Below, one piece after another: positions 11,722 through 22,862 of a stretch of DNA of 64,000 nucleotides (the stretch's first letter is position 1; each line of letters starts with the position of its first letter). Under the pieces are notes generated by a model. It saw only the letters and a program-made list of their open reading frames with translations, was not told the DNA's origin and did not search any database. The DNA is from Portunus trituberculatus. Taxonomy: Eukaryota; Arthropoda; Malacostraca; Decapoda; Portunidae. A program made the position numbers and the translations under genes. The stretch is taken from the NCBI RefSeq assembly GCF_017591435.1, contig NC_059300.1:21972800-22036799 (forward strand), read 5' to 3'.

Positions 11722-13327
11722 TGTTACGTACGCCACGGCTGCAGTTAACTGCTATAGCTCACTAGAGTGTTATCCTGGCGAGGTCGCCACTTTATGCTAC
11801 GTTCACCACGGCTGCAGTTAACTGCTACAGCTCACTAGAGTGTTATCCTGGCGAGGATGCCAACTTTGTTACGGTCAGTACAGTGGGGAATATAACACTC
11901 CACAGAGTCCCCACTACTATAAATCACAGCAGCCGTAACACTCAGGTTCTTTCAAGGTCGCCAACAGTGTATAACTTCCCCCACTGTAAGGGAATCTCCT
12001 TAGCAACTCCTTCTCCTCCTGTACCCAACCAAGTAGAATTTATAAATGGTAGATGCTATGTGTAACAGGGCGAGGCCTTAATACCCCCTAGAGAAACCGC
12101 CCACAAGGACAATTCCACCCACTTCTATGAAGTATTAATGCCTCTCCACACGCCTTGCCCACAGACTGTGATAAATCACAGACTGGGAAAACACGCGCAG
12201 TATATTACTATACTATCCTACTACGACTAGTGGTTCCTAACACCTGTCACACTGACACCCCTAGCCTACGATTACTGCAATATATGATGTGTACAGCACA
12301 TCCGGTGGTGTACACACAAGCCCAGACACCACCTACGGGTGACAACAGCCATACACGGAGTCCAGATACTCGTCACAGACAAGTCTGGCGGACGAGAACT
12401 ACGCACCACTGGCCGACATGAAGCCTCTCAGCATTCAATAGCGTGTGGCTACAACCACTACAATACAGCGTACTACTGAAACTATACAAAAGATGATGGG
12501 GGCACACAGCCGCCCACCAAACACACTGGTGACCATCGCCACCAACAGCAACAACGGGACGAGACAATGCGTCCTCCGCGTCGCCACACCCGAGTGGACG
12601 AACGCACGAGAAATGCAGCCAACTTGCCACGCTTCTCTCAGAACAACAAGCCCGTTGCTCTACAGTCACGGTCTACCAGTAGCAAGCCAGCTATTCAACA
12701 GGAGGGCACAACTCCCAGACCGATGACTAATGAGTACTTAACACACAGCCCAGCAACACGTCTCTTCACTGTGCCCAGAGCGTACGTGTTAACTCCGCTG
12801 AAGACTGGCTGGTACTATAAACAGTATACTACTGATACTACACAACAGATGATGGGGCACACAGCCGCCCACCAAAACACACTGGTGACCACAGCCACCA
12901 ACAACAACAACAGGACGAGACAAACGCGTCCCTCCGTGTCGCCACACCCGAGTGGACGAACGCACGAGAAATGCAGCCAACTACACACTTCTCCTAGGAC
13001 AACAAGCCCGTTGTCTAACAGCCACGGTCTACCCAGTAGCAAGCCAGCTACTCAAACAGGAGGGCACAACTCCCAGACCAATGACTACTGAGTACCTCGA
13101 AAAGCCCAGCAACACGTCTCTCTCACTGTGCCAGACCGACGAGAGTGGTGTCTATCTCCGCTGAAGGCTAACTTGGTACTGAGTTGCTCGCCAGACAACG
13201 AGAAACAGGGAGAGGGAGGCGGGTTGTCTGCTCAACAGAACAGCCCGAGGGGCCCGCGCTGGGTGGCGTCACACATATGCATATAATATAATTAAATAAA
13301 GGGAAAAATAATGCGGTGCCCCTCACA
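11722..13327 (-). repeat. 3' LTR of the gypsy-like element
   Basis: It is bounded by TG and CA and is 1606 bases long. On the coding strand it is preceded by the polypurine tract AAGGGAGGGCG (13328-13338). It contains two internal duplications: a unit of about 355 bases repeated in tandem (about 12466-12826 and 12827-13180), and a unit of about 70 bases repeated near its 3' end (about 11724-11865). Open frames within it are not considered genes. Confidence 0.9.
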
Positions 13328-13379
13328 CGCCCTCCCTTAAAAGAAAAAATATTTGGAAACAAAACATTTACAAAATTTT

Positions 13380-13478
13380 TTAAAAGGCATGGAACTGATT
13401 AAAGGGAATGGCCCTGGACAGACAATCTGCTACAACGTTGTCTGCTCCTTTTATATGTCTTACTATGACATTGTACTC
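13380..13478 (-). pseudogene. RNase H C-terminal remnant
   Basis: Reading the minus strand in the frame ending at the TAA 13380-13382 gives EYNVIVRHIKGADNVVADCL and then SRA. This is the conserved end of the retrotransposon RNase H domain (the ADxLSR motif). It directly follows the RT N-terminal piece, so the rest of RT and RNase H has been removed by one internal deletion with its junction near 13478-13486. The adjacent polypurine tract and LTR are intact. Confidence 0.8.
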
Positions 13479-14750
13479 CTGGGCTCACTCGGTATGGGGG
13501 CCATTTGACAGGCTTTTCGTCCCCAACATCAATATCGTGTTCTATCAACTGTGTCCTGCCCGGGACACTGCTAAACACAGAAGAGTACTTCCTCAGCCGC
13601 CGAAGCAACTCATCTTGCTGATCCCCTAAGTGTTCAACCTTCTCTTTCAAGAGATGGAGGCTATTCCGTTCCCACTGCCCTGTAGGAACAACAGGTTCAG
13701 GCCCAATAACTTCTGGAGCCTCTCCCTCCCGGCAGAAAAATAAAACTGAAGATGCCTCTTGCACGGCAGAACTAAAAGAGCCCTTCTGGCTAGTAGAACG
13801 AAAATAGGGCTTCAGCATGTTAACGTGACACAGCTGAGCCCTCTTGCGCCGGTCAGGAGTGACCACCAGGTAGTCGAGGTCACCTACCTTCTTCTCTATA
13901 ACATAGGGGCCACTATAGCGGGCAGCAAGCGGCTGGCCCTGAAGTGGTAACAGCACGAGCACTTCATCTCCAGGGGCAAAACTCCGATACTCGGCCCTTC
14001 GGTCATAATACCCCTTCATACTCTGCTGGGCCTTACACAGGTGGGCCTGCGCCACCTCTAATGCCTTGGCTAATCTCTCTCGACTGCTCATGAGGCTCTT
14101 AAGCAGTGAGACAGGGCGCTCAGGCGACGGCTGACACCAAGCCTCCCGAACAACGTCGAGCGGTCCACGCACTCGGTGTCCAAACACTAGCTGATTGGGT
14201 GAGAAACCCAAGGACTCAGTGGGCGCTTCTCTCACCGCAAATAAGACAAAGGGGACACCCTCGTCCCAATCCTTATCTCTCTCATTGCAAACACTCTTGA
14301 GCATGGTCTTGAGAGTTTGATGATGTCTCTCCAGGGCTCCCTGAGACTGCGGATGATAAGCACTGGACACAATATGCTTGATCCCCCACGCAGTCATCGT
14401 ATCTTTAAACAACTTTGAAGTAAAGTTGGTCCCCTGATCGGACTGCAGCTCTGCTGGCAATCCAAAGTGTGTAAAGAAGGTTAACAAAGCCTTCAGCACC
14501 ACCTTAGAGTGAGTGCTTCTCAGGGAATTGCTTCAGGGTACCGCGTGGTAACATCCATTATGGTCAACAAATACTTGTGACCAGCCCTGGTAGTAGGCAG
14601 AGGACCTACTATATCAATCAAAACCCTCGTGAAGGGAGGATCAACAGCAGGGATGGGGTGGAGTGGCGCCACAGGGGGTGTCTGATTAGGCTTGCCCACC
14701 ACTTGACAAGTGTGGCAGCACTTAAGAATCGTGGCTACTTCTCCAGACAT
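13479..14750 (-). pseudogene. Integrase core and C terminus plus RT N-terminal piece
   Basis: The minus strand encodes the end of the integrase zinc finger (CCHTCQVVGK), the core with FTRVLIDIVGPLP (first aspartate), SDQGTNF (second aspartate) and SSAYHPQSQGALERHHQ (glutamate), then a C-terminal region with ARYSGPYVIEKK and CHVNMLKPYF. After a linker, the segment KYSSVFSSVPGRTQLIEHDI and the following PYRVSPG form the start of a reverse transcriptase. RT therefore lies downstream of integrase. A stop/frameshift near 14505-14520 splits the integrase core. The protein would normally join element cDNA to chromosomal DNA. Confidence 0.88.
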
Positions 14751-15223
14751 GCTGGGCCACCAAAATTGCGACGCAGGCGAGCGACGGTCTTTCGGATGCC
14801 CAGGTGTCCAGCCATGGGCCCCTCATGTGCCAACAGCACAAGTGCCTCACGCAGCTTATGCGGCACAACTACTTGCAATAACTCACCACCGTCACTCTCC
14901 TGCCATCTACGACACAACACCCCTTGATGCAAAACAAACTCCTCCCTGCCCTCCAGCTCCTTACTTCCCTCACCCACTCGAGCAAAGAAGGAGGCCAACG
15001 CCGGGTCCTCCTGCTGCCTACGAATGAGCTCTGCAGGCTCTAGCTGGGTAAGAGAAAGGGGGACTATAGAGTCATGGGGTTGAGGCAACGCTGCAACCTT
15101 ACGTCCCACACGGCATCGAGGACGGAGAGCTGGCCTAGGTTGCTCCGCTCCTGCCATGTGATTCGGTGAGTCCTCAGAAGGATCAGTCACCAGGCAAGGG
15201 AACAGCTCGCTCCCTGCCTCCAC
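14735..15223 (-). pseudogene. Integrase N-terminal region (HHCC zinc finger)
   Basis: This minus-strand frame carries the region preceding integrase in Ty3/gypsy elements: RRQQEDPALASFF, then EFVLHQGVLCRRW, then the histidine pair of the zinc finger in LAHEGPMAGHLGIRKTVARL. The cysteine pair follows in the adjoining frame. It overlaps the protease frame slightly and runs into the integrase core. Confidence 0.8.
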
Positions 15224-16125
15224 GATGCTCCGCAGGGGAAGAAACTTCCAACTCCCCGCAGAACTGGAAGTCTCCCACCCTGGGCGCCAACTTCCAACAA
15301 ACTGCCTGACTCATCATGCTGGAGCCTGTGCTGAACATCAGAGCCCTCAGCCTCCACACCAGGAAGCGACTCAGCACGAGTGCTCCCTCCGGAGTGCTCT
15401 GCAGAGTGAGGATAACCATCAAACAACTCAGCTACACCCAACACTCCGTCCTCACTCTCAGCAACAACTCCCAAAGCCGAGTCCGGTGCATTAACAAGTG
15501 ACTCCACGCCGTCACCGTCAGCCTCTACACCAGAACTCAATGGTGAGCCCAACACTGGCTCCACCACATCAGCACTGCTACTCCCATCTGGAGTCAATCC
15601 CACCTGGCTGCTAGCAACCTCCTGGGTAGTAACAGGCTCTCTCTCAGCCCGGCGGGCCTGAGAGCGGGTAACAACATTTACAGAGTCTTGCACCACTGGC
15701 CCAGACTCTTCAGCAACCTCATCCTCATCAGAGGTTGGGATCCATACACGACCACCAGCCAAATCATTCCCAAGCAGGAAGTCCACTCCTGCGACTGGCA
15801 GTTCGTCTGCCACTGCTACCTGAGCCGTAGCAGTGACAAGAGGACATGACAGCGTCACCTCAGCCGTCACGAACTCCTCCACAGTGTTAAGTCCACGACA
15901 CAACACTGCCTTGCTAGATGTCACCTTCCTACCAGTGACATTTCGGCACACTGACTGCTGTGCTCCCGTATCACGCAGTACAGTGACGGGATACTTTGTG
16001 CCATCAATCTCAACCGTGCCTCCACACAGGAAAGGACGGCACCAGTCAAGCTCACTATCCTTAGGTGCGGGCGTGGCAACAGGGGGAGGAACAGGTGGGC
16101 CAACCTGCTCTCCTCCTCCAAACAC
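15187..16125 (-). pseudogene. Retrotransposon protease region
   Basis: Near the N terminus, GTKYPVTVLRDTGAQQSVC contains the DTG-type catalytic triad of a retroviral-type aspartic protease. A further HxxL-like hydrophobic stretch (VAGVDFLLGNDLA) matches the flap and C-terminal part. The remaining 200 residues are acidic and low in complexity, a linker to integrase. It acts as a dimer to process the polyprotein in intact relatives. Confidence 0.8.
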
Positions 16126-16127
16126 AA

Positions 16128-16970
16128 CTCAGGCACACGTGCCTTCTCACTTCTAAAACCTGAAGGAGCAGTCAACTCATCACCACAAACTTGGTCTGGC
16201 CACACCAACAAGGCAACTGGTTTCTGCGAGGACTTGGGAGTTTCAGCTGTTACTAACTTTGGGCAATTGAACTTAAAATGCCCTTTTCCTCGGCAGTGAT
16301 AGCACGTAGGCTGGTAATCATACTTGGGAGTTTTAGGGGCCGCCTTCCCCGCCGTCCCATCCTTCGCAGAAGAAGGAGGGTGGGGCCTGGGGCTTTCCCA
16401 AACCCATCTTATTGCCGAATCCAAAATATCGCCTAAAGTGGCCTGGAGAGCCTGAGGAAGAACTGCCACCACTCCCTGGGCCTCCCTTATGACCACCTTC
16501 CTTACGACTCCAACTCCCAGGCTGCTGCACAGGACGGTGGGCCAACACATAATCATCAGCCCATGTAGCAGCCTCCTTCAAAGTCCTAAACCTCTTCTCC
16601 GTCAACAGAGGTACCAGCTCCTTGTCAGCAATATCAATGAACTGCTCCATAACTACTAACTCCTTCAAAGCCTCGAGAGAGTCAACACCCTCGCTTGCAA
16701 TCCACCTCTCAAACACTTGCTCCGGTGAACGAGCACACTCGAGGTAGGAGTCACTTGCTCGCTTCCTCTTTCCTCTGAATTGCAAGCGATAGGCTTCTGG
16801 TCGCAGCTCATATGCCTGCAAGATGTTAGCCTTAAACTCCTCATAATCATCCCACGTGGTGAGTCACAGTTAACATCTCGCCGGCTCACACTTGCACCCT
16901 CACCCTCCACTGGTGAGGTGAAAAGGCCAGTAACTCCCTTCATGGTGCTCACAGGGACTCGTTCTCACAT
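16128..16970 (-). pseudogene. Retrotransposon gag remnant
   Basis: Two overlapping minus-strand frames form a gag protein. The first has a capsid-like helical segment with AYELRPEAYRLQFR, ELVVMEQFIDIADKELVPLL and EAATWADDY. The second encodes the zinc knuckle CYHCRGKGHFKFNC (CX2CX4HX4C), with a proline- and glycine-rich region between them. A frameshift near 16850-16860 separates a short N-terminal piece starting near 16943. The frames no longer join into one protein. Confidence 0.8.
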
Positions 16971-17045
16971 ACAATAAAATAATATAAGTAATAATACCCC
17001 ACACAATACACTACACACTATAAAGCACTTGGTTTAATCCTGGCG

Positions 17046-17055
17046 AGGTCGCCAC
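17046..17055 (-). other. Putative tRNA primer-binding site of the LTR element
   Basis: Just inside the 5' LTR on the coding strand is TGGCGACCTC, which would pair with the 3' end of a tRNA ending GGTCGCCA. The same sequence with its downstream GCCAGGAT recurs inside both LTRs. Confidence 0.6.
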
Positions 17056-17059
17056 TTTC

Positions 17060-18691
17060 TGTTACGTACGCCACGGCTGCGGTTAACTGCTACAGCTCAC
17101 TAGAGTGTTATCCTGGCGAGGTCGCCACATTATGTTGCGGTCACCACGGCTACGGTTAACTGCTATAGCTCACTAGAGTGTTATCCTGGCGAGGATGCCA
17201 ACTTTGTTACGTTCAGTACAGTGGGGAATATAACACTCACAGAGTCCCCACTACTATAAATCACAGCAGCCGTAACACTCAGGTTCTTTCAAGGTCGCCA
17301 ACAGTGTATAACTTCCCCCACTGTAAGGGAATCTCCTTAGCAACTCCTTCTCCTCCTGTACCCAACCAAGTAGAATTTATAAATGGTAGATGCTATGTGT
17401 AACAGGGTGAGGCCTTAATACCCCCTAGAGAAACCGCCCACAAGGACAATTCCACCCACTTCTCTATGAAGTATTAATGCCTCTCCACACGCCTTGCCCA
17501 CAGACTATGATATATCACAGACTGGGACAACACACACAGTATATTACTATACTAACCTACTACGACAAGTGCTTCCTAACACCTGTCACACTGACACCCC
17601 TAGCCTACAACTGCTACAATATATGATGTGTACAGCACATCTGGTGGTGTACACACAAGCCCAGACACCACCTACGGGTGACAACAGCCATACACGGAGT
17701 CCAGATACTCGTCACAGACAAGTCTGGCGGACGAGAACTACGCACCCACTGGCCTACAGCATGAAGCCTCTCAGCATTCAATAGCGTGTGTGGCTACAAC
17801 CACTACAATACAGCGTACTACTGAAACTATACAAAAGATGATGGGGGCACACAGCCGCCCACCAAACACAGTGGTGACCACCACCACCAACAGCAACAAC
17901 GGGACGCGACACCAATGCGTCCCTCCGCGTCGCCACACCCGAGTGGATGAGCGCACGAGAAATGCAGCCAACTTGCCACGCTTCTCTCAGAACAACAAGC
18001 CCGTTGCTCTACAGTCACGGTCTACCAGTAGCAAGCCAGCTACTCAACAGGAGGGCACAACTCCCAGACCGATGACTAATGAGTACCACTTAACACACAG
18101 CCCAGCAAACACGTCTCTTCACTGTGCCCAGAGCGCACGTGTTAACTCCGCTGAAGACTGGCCGGTACTATAAACAGTATACTACTGATACTACACAAAC
18201 GATGATGGGGGCACACAGCCGCCCACCAAAAGACACTGGTGACCACAGCCACCACAACGGCAACAACGGGACGAAAACTAACGCGTCCCTCCGCGTCGCC
18301 ACACCCGAGTGGACGAACACACGAGAAATGCAGCCGAACTAACTACACTTCTCCTAGAGCAACGAGCCCGTTGCTCTAACAGTCACAGTCTACCCAGTAG
18401 CAAGCCAGCTACTCAAACAAGAGGGCACAACTCCCAAACCAATGACTACTGAGTACCTCGAAAAGCCCAGCCAACACGCGTCTCTCTCACTGTGCCAGAC
18501 CGACGAGAGTGGTGTCTATCTCCGCTGAAGGCTAACTTGGTACTGAGTTGCTCGCCAGACAACGAGAAACAGGGAGAGGGAGGCGGGTTGTCTGCTCAAC
18601 AGAACAGCCCGAGGGGCCCACGCTGGGTGGCGTCACACATACGCATATGATATAATTAAATAAAGGGGAAAATAATGCGGTGCCCTTCACA
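17060..18691 (-). repeat. 5' LTR of the gypsy-like element
   Basis: 1632 bases long, colinear with the 3' LTR and carrying the same two internal tandem duplications (about 17811-18172 with 18173-18540, and the 70-base unit near 17062-17205). The two LTRs differ by scattered substitutions and small indels, so the insertion is not recent. Confidence 0.9.
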
Positions 18692-18853
<162 letters not shown>

Positions 18854-19393
18854 ATGACAGTAAGTAGTATCGTATTCCCAAAGTATGCTATATTTCACAG
18901 TCCATAAAGGTCACATATGAAGAAGACAATTGTTCCTTATAATACTGAATACTAGTACTTAGACAAAAGTAGGCTAATCATTTATTTAGTGAGCTTTGTT
19001 TACATCTGTCAAGTTATACATGCAGTCAAGTGCCTAACAAGACAATTTTGTCCTCTTTGTTATTACATAAATGTTTAAAAAAAAAAATCTGGAAAATCTA
19101 GTTATATTTCACATCAGAGAGATTCTTATATTAAGTAAATACATTTAATTTCAATACATTACCTGGTTTAGGTTCCATGATGACATATATGAAGGTTTCT
19201 TGGAGCTCATGAAAGCACCTGAGCCCTGCAGGAACCCAAACAGTCAGGGTTGCCAATGTAAAAGGACAGAAAAGTCCTGCTAAGCAAACCGCGCTCTACA
19301 TACGATATTCTGCCCATATGGACCATTGATTTAAAGGAGGACAATTTTGTCTTTATAGGAAGTAAAGAATTAAGAGAACTGAGCTGGAGTCAG

Positions 19394-19582
19394 TCAGTCC
19401 AAATTTCCCACATCCATTTCTGGCTCTTGAATAAGATGATATTCACCACATTCCAGTCGTTTCGTATTTGCTTGATATACCCAATTCTTTTTCCTCTTAT
19501 TATTCAAGGCTAAAGATTGCATTAATAACTCCTCTTCCGCCAGTCGCCACTTCTCCACGTCAGGAAGTGTCAAGTCAACCAA
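19394..19582 (-). pseudogene. PIF/Harbinger-type (HARBI1-like) protein N terminus, fragment
   Basis: The minus-strand peptide includes NKRKKNWVYQANTKRLECGE followed by YHLIQEPEMD. It resembles the segment at the start of HARBI1-like nucleases, where a basic stretch, a WV and a GEYH-L motif precede the DDE domain. The frame stops shortly after and no downstream domain is present. No ATG lies at the beginning of the frame; an internal ATG (MQSLAL) is the only candidate. It lies just outside the piggyBac right end. The call rests on a short motif only. Confidence 0.4.
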
Positions 19583-19710
19583 CCTCTACCACAGCGAATG
19601 TCTCGCCTAGCATCGCGCCCGGTGTGAACATAGCTTTACCATTGCAACCGTAGTCAGCCCGTCTGTAGTGGTTTGTGTGCATCGTCTCCGGTGTGAAACG
19701 AACGGCCTTA

Positions 19711-19728
19711 ATGGAGGAAAGGATGCAG
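19711..19728 (+). CDS. Possible short first coding exon (MEERMQ) before a GT donor
   Basis: An ATG at 19711 opens six codons that end exactly at a strong donor (CAG followed by GTATGT). The sequence upstream is GC-richer than its surroundings. No downstream exon was found, so this is only a candidate. Confidence 0.15.
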
Positions 19729-20069
19729 GTATGTACCATTCACACGTAAACATTAAACATAAATTTAAACTGTACACTTCCTTTAGACGAAAAAAAATAA
19801 ATAAATAAAGGTCAGTTAATAGTGTGAAAATGATGAAGGAACAATCACAGTGTATGAGATCCACGGGAAACACGTAGATACTAGCTCAGGGGCCGCATAC
19901 TCGAAACTTTCTAAGGTGCTTTTGGCGGCAAGAGTATTCTCCGGAAAGGAGAATACTCAAACGCTCTGCTGGGGGCCGCCATCTTTGAAAATGGCAGCCT
20001 AAGCGCCTTGGTGGTAAGTCAAGGTAGAGGGAGGCTTGGGGAGGCAAAGGTGCTTTTGGGAGCAGCAGC

Positions 20070-20386
20070 AGCGGAGGTAGATGCGTCTCTTGACAAGTGA
20101 TTACGCAAATTGTGAGCTTGATATTGTGTTTAGAGTGGCGTGGTTTTCTTCAAAACTATTTATAGGGCAGCGAGACCATAAAATAGTACCCATAGTAAAA
20201 TAGTTAAGTTGATAATTGTGATTTTGGAGCATAGATAACTCCTCAGTTTTGGAAGCGGAGATAAATGCATCTCTTGGCTACTTATTTCACAAATTGTAAG
20301 GTTAATACTGGGTTTCGAGTGACGTGGTTTGCGTTAAATTTTGTTATATGGCAGTAAGAAGCATGAGCTTAAAATATTAGCCTTAG

Positions 20387-20392
<6 letters not shown>
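20070..20392. repeat. Diverged tandem duplication, about 180-bp unit
   Basis: Two successive segments start GCGGAGGTAGATGCGTCTCTTG and GCGGAGATAAATGCATCTCTTG in turn, and share a later GTGGCGTGGTTT / GTGACGTGGTTT block and a TAGTAAA end. The copies differ at many positions. Confidence 0.7.

Positions 20393-20468
<76 letters not shown>
20393..20468. repeat. (TC)n(TG)n microsatellite
   Basis: A CT run passes into a TG run, which is continuous with the tail of the LINE on the minus strand that follows. Confidence 0.97.
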
Positions 20469-20473
<5 letters not shown>

Positions 20474-22495
20474 TTACCTAGTTGTATAATATTGTACAGA
20501 GTTCGAGCGGGGCTCATAGTGTCCTGTCTCCATGTCTCCATTTATCCAATTTTTCCTTAAAGTTATGCACATTATGTGCTGTGACAACTTCATTATTCAA
20601 TGCATTCCACTTCAGCGTTCTGTGTGGATAAGTGTATTTTCCAATATCCTTCACACACTGCCTCATCCTGATCTTCTTAGCATGACCTGTTGTCCTATCT
20701 TCTTGTCACCAGCACCAGGTCTTCCTTGTCTATCTTTTCAATGCCAGTGCCTATCTTGTACATTGTTATTAGGTCCCCTCGTTCTCTTCTATCGTGTAAG
20801 ATTGGTAGTCCCATTTCCTTCAGCCTTTCTTCTTTAGTTCCGGCACCATCTTTGTAGCAATCTTCTGTATCCTTTCTAATCTTCTTATATCTTTTTTAGA
20901 GCTGCTGCATATTCCAGCTTTAGACGTATCATGCTTGTGATTATTTTTTTCATCATATCTTTGCCCATGAATTGAAATGTCACTCTTATATTAGTCAACA
21001 TTTATATATATGATAATCTAAATATCTTGCTTATGTGCTTTTCGGGGTTCAGATTTTCCTGTATAATGACTCTCAGATCTTTTCCTCTTTAGTCTTAATT
21101 ATTTGTTTCTCTCCGGATTTTGATAACTCTTAGCAGCTTTGCATCATCGGCAAATAAATTAATGTAACTGTTTATCCCATTGTGAATGTCATTTACATAT
21201 ATCTGAAACATAATGGGGGCTAACACTGACCCTTGTGGCACTCCGCTTGTTACTTTACCCCAAGATGAGTATGTATCTCTGATCACAGTTCTCATCTCCA
21301 TATCCTTTAAATAATCTCTTGTCCATTCTAACAAAGTTCCTCGCAGTCCTTCTATGTTCTCTAGTTTTTAAAGTAGTCTTCCATGAGGGACTTTATCAAA
21401 AGCCTGTTTTATGTACAGGTATACTGTGTCTACCCATCCGTCTCTGCTTTCTAGTCCTTCTATAACTCTCGTGTAGAAGCTTAATAAGTTCGATACACAT
21501 GTTCATCCTGTCCTGAACCCAAATTGTCTGTTCGATATGACTTGTTCTTCTTCCAGATGTTTAACCTATTTTTCTTTGATAATTATTTCACACAACTTCC
21601 TCATACCACTTTTAAGTGACACCGGTCTGTAATTTAATGGTTCAGTTGCCTTTCCTCCTTTAAATATTGGTATTACGTTGGCTCTCTTCCATTCTAGTGG
21701 AACTTTTCCTTCATTTATTAAACTTGTAATTATTTCGCATATTGGATCCAGCAGTTGCTCTTTACATTCTTTTAGCACCCAGCCTGATACACCATCAGGC
21801 CCCATTGCTTTTCTGACATCCAAATTATCCAATAATCTTCCGATATCCTCTTTGTGCACTGTGAATTCCTATAATCCTTGGCAATGCAATGTCTTATTAG
21901 GTTCTGTGAAATCCTCTTCTGCAGTGAACACTATTTTGAAGCTCTCATTCATTATTTCACACATTTCGTTCTCTGTTTGGTATGTCTTCCCTCCTTTGAT
22001 TATTTTTTTGTTGTTTCTTTGTTCTTCATTTTGCTCTTTATAAATTTGTGGAAAATTTGGCTTCATCTTTGCTTTTACTCACCACATCTTTCTCAAAGTT
22101 TCTTTCTTCCTCTCTTCTTACTCTAATATATTCATTTCTCGCATCTTTATACTGCTGTCTGCTAATGTCATTTCTCTGCTTTATGAGTTTCTTCCAAGTT
22201 TTATCTTTTGCCTTATTAGCTTCTGTGCATCTAGCATTGTACCAAGCGTGTATTTTTTTCTTATCCCTATAGAAAGGTACATATTTCTTTACTCCTTTAT
22301 TATATTTCTGTAAGAATATTTCATATTGTCTTTTCGTACATAATGTTTCTCCATTCAATATCAGCAAAAAAGTTCCTGAAATTTTCAAAATCCGCTTATA
22401 TAATATAATTTTTTTTTTTTGTAATCATCTCTATCTTATCCCATCCTCCTCCTGTATTTCCAGCTTTAATGTCATATGATCACTTCTACCCATTG
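20469..22495 (-). mobile_element. CR1/L2-like LINE, 5'-truncated copy (C)
   Basis: On the minus strand the copy runs from the end of the endonuclease domain (GRSDHMTLKLEIQ near 22490) through RT. RT blocks include AMGPDGVSGWVLKEC, NYRPVSL, SGVPQGSVLAPIMFQIYVND and LFADDAKL, where the ADD catalytic pair is intact. The 3' end is AACTAGGTAAATA followed by (CA)n. Several frameshifts break the protein. The family is shared with the copies at 37080-40742 and 52294-53094, with some divergence in the 3' UTR. Confidence 0.85.
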
Positions 22496-22503
22496 GACTA
22501 AGG

Positions 22504-22854
22504 TAGTGGTCTTCAACCTTTTTTAATGTCGTCCACCCCTAGTGGTGATTAAGTAGAAGCTGTCCACCCAGGTTGAATAGCACTGGCGAGACAGTCCCTC
22601 ACGTGGTTGTACTATCAGGGTCTTGCGAGTAGACAAAGTGGCAACCTCGATGTTACAATAGGTAAATATGTATTTGTAGTAAGTATTTTAAGAAACATAG
22701 GAGAGAGAGAAAGAGAGAGAGTCTCTTGTATATTATACAGGCACGTGCAGGTGAGGATCTCGTCCATCCAGTAGTCCACCCTAGACAGCTGTCCACTCCT
22801 CACTTAATCTCGTCCACTATAAGGTGGACTGTCCACCCAGGTTGAATAATATTG
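22504..22854. mobile_element. Small non-autonomous hAT-like element
   Basis: The 351-base insert is flanked by the 8-base repeat GACTAAGG (22496-22503 and 22855-22862). The ends TAGTGGTCTTCAACCT and, in reverse complement, CAATATTATTCAACCT form imperfect terminal inverted repeats. An 8-base duplication and ends related to CAGTGG fit hAT. It sits at the 5' boundary of the LINE copy. A second hAT-like terminus, CAGTGGTTCTTAACCTGG, starts right after the duplication at 22863, but its other end was not found. Confidence 0.7.
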
Positions 22855-22862
22855 GACTAAGG

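Larger units (their letters stand above)
11722..18691 (-). mobile_element. Ty3/gypsy-like LTR retrotransposon with IN-before-RT order, RT/RNase H deleted
   Basis: Two long direct repeats (11722-13327 and 17060-18691) bound a minus-strand coding region. In reading direction the order is gag with a CCHC knuckle, aspartic protease (VLRDTGAQ), integrase with an HHCC zinc finger and DDE core, a short RT N-terminal piece, an RNase H C-terminal piece, a polypurine tract and the 3' LTR. LTRs start TGTGAGGGGC and end CGTAACA on the coding strand. Next to the 5' LTR is a TGGCGACC-type primer-binding site (about 17046-17055). Several frameshifts and the large deletion make the copy defective. It sits inside the piggyBac element, so it is the younger insertion. 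Target duplication is unclear because the flank is a TA run. Confidence 0.9.

Noticed and set aside
11883..13164. Open frames of 60-174 codons in the LTRs
   Set aside because: They lie within LTRs, lack domains, and are not preserved between the two LTR copies.
15225..16156. Plus-strand frames opposite gag and protease
   Set aside because: Shadows of the minus-strand retrotransposon genes.
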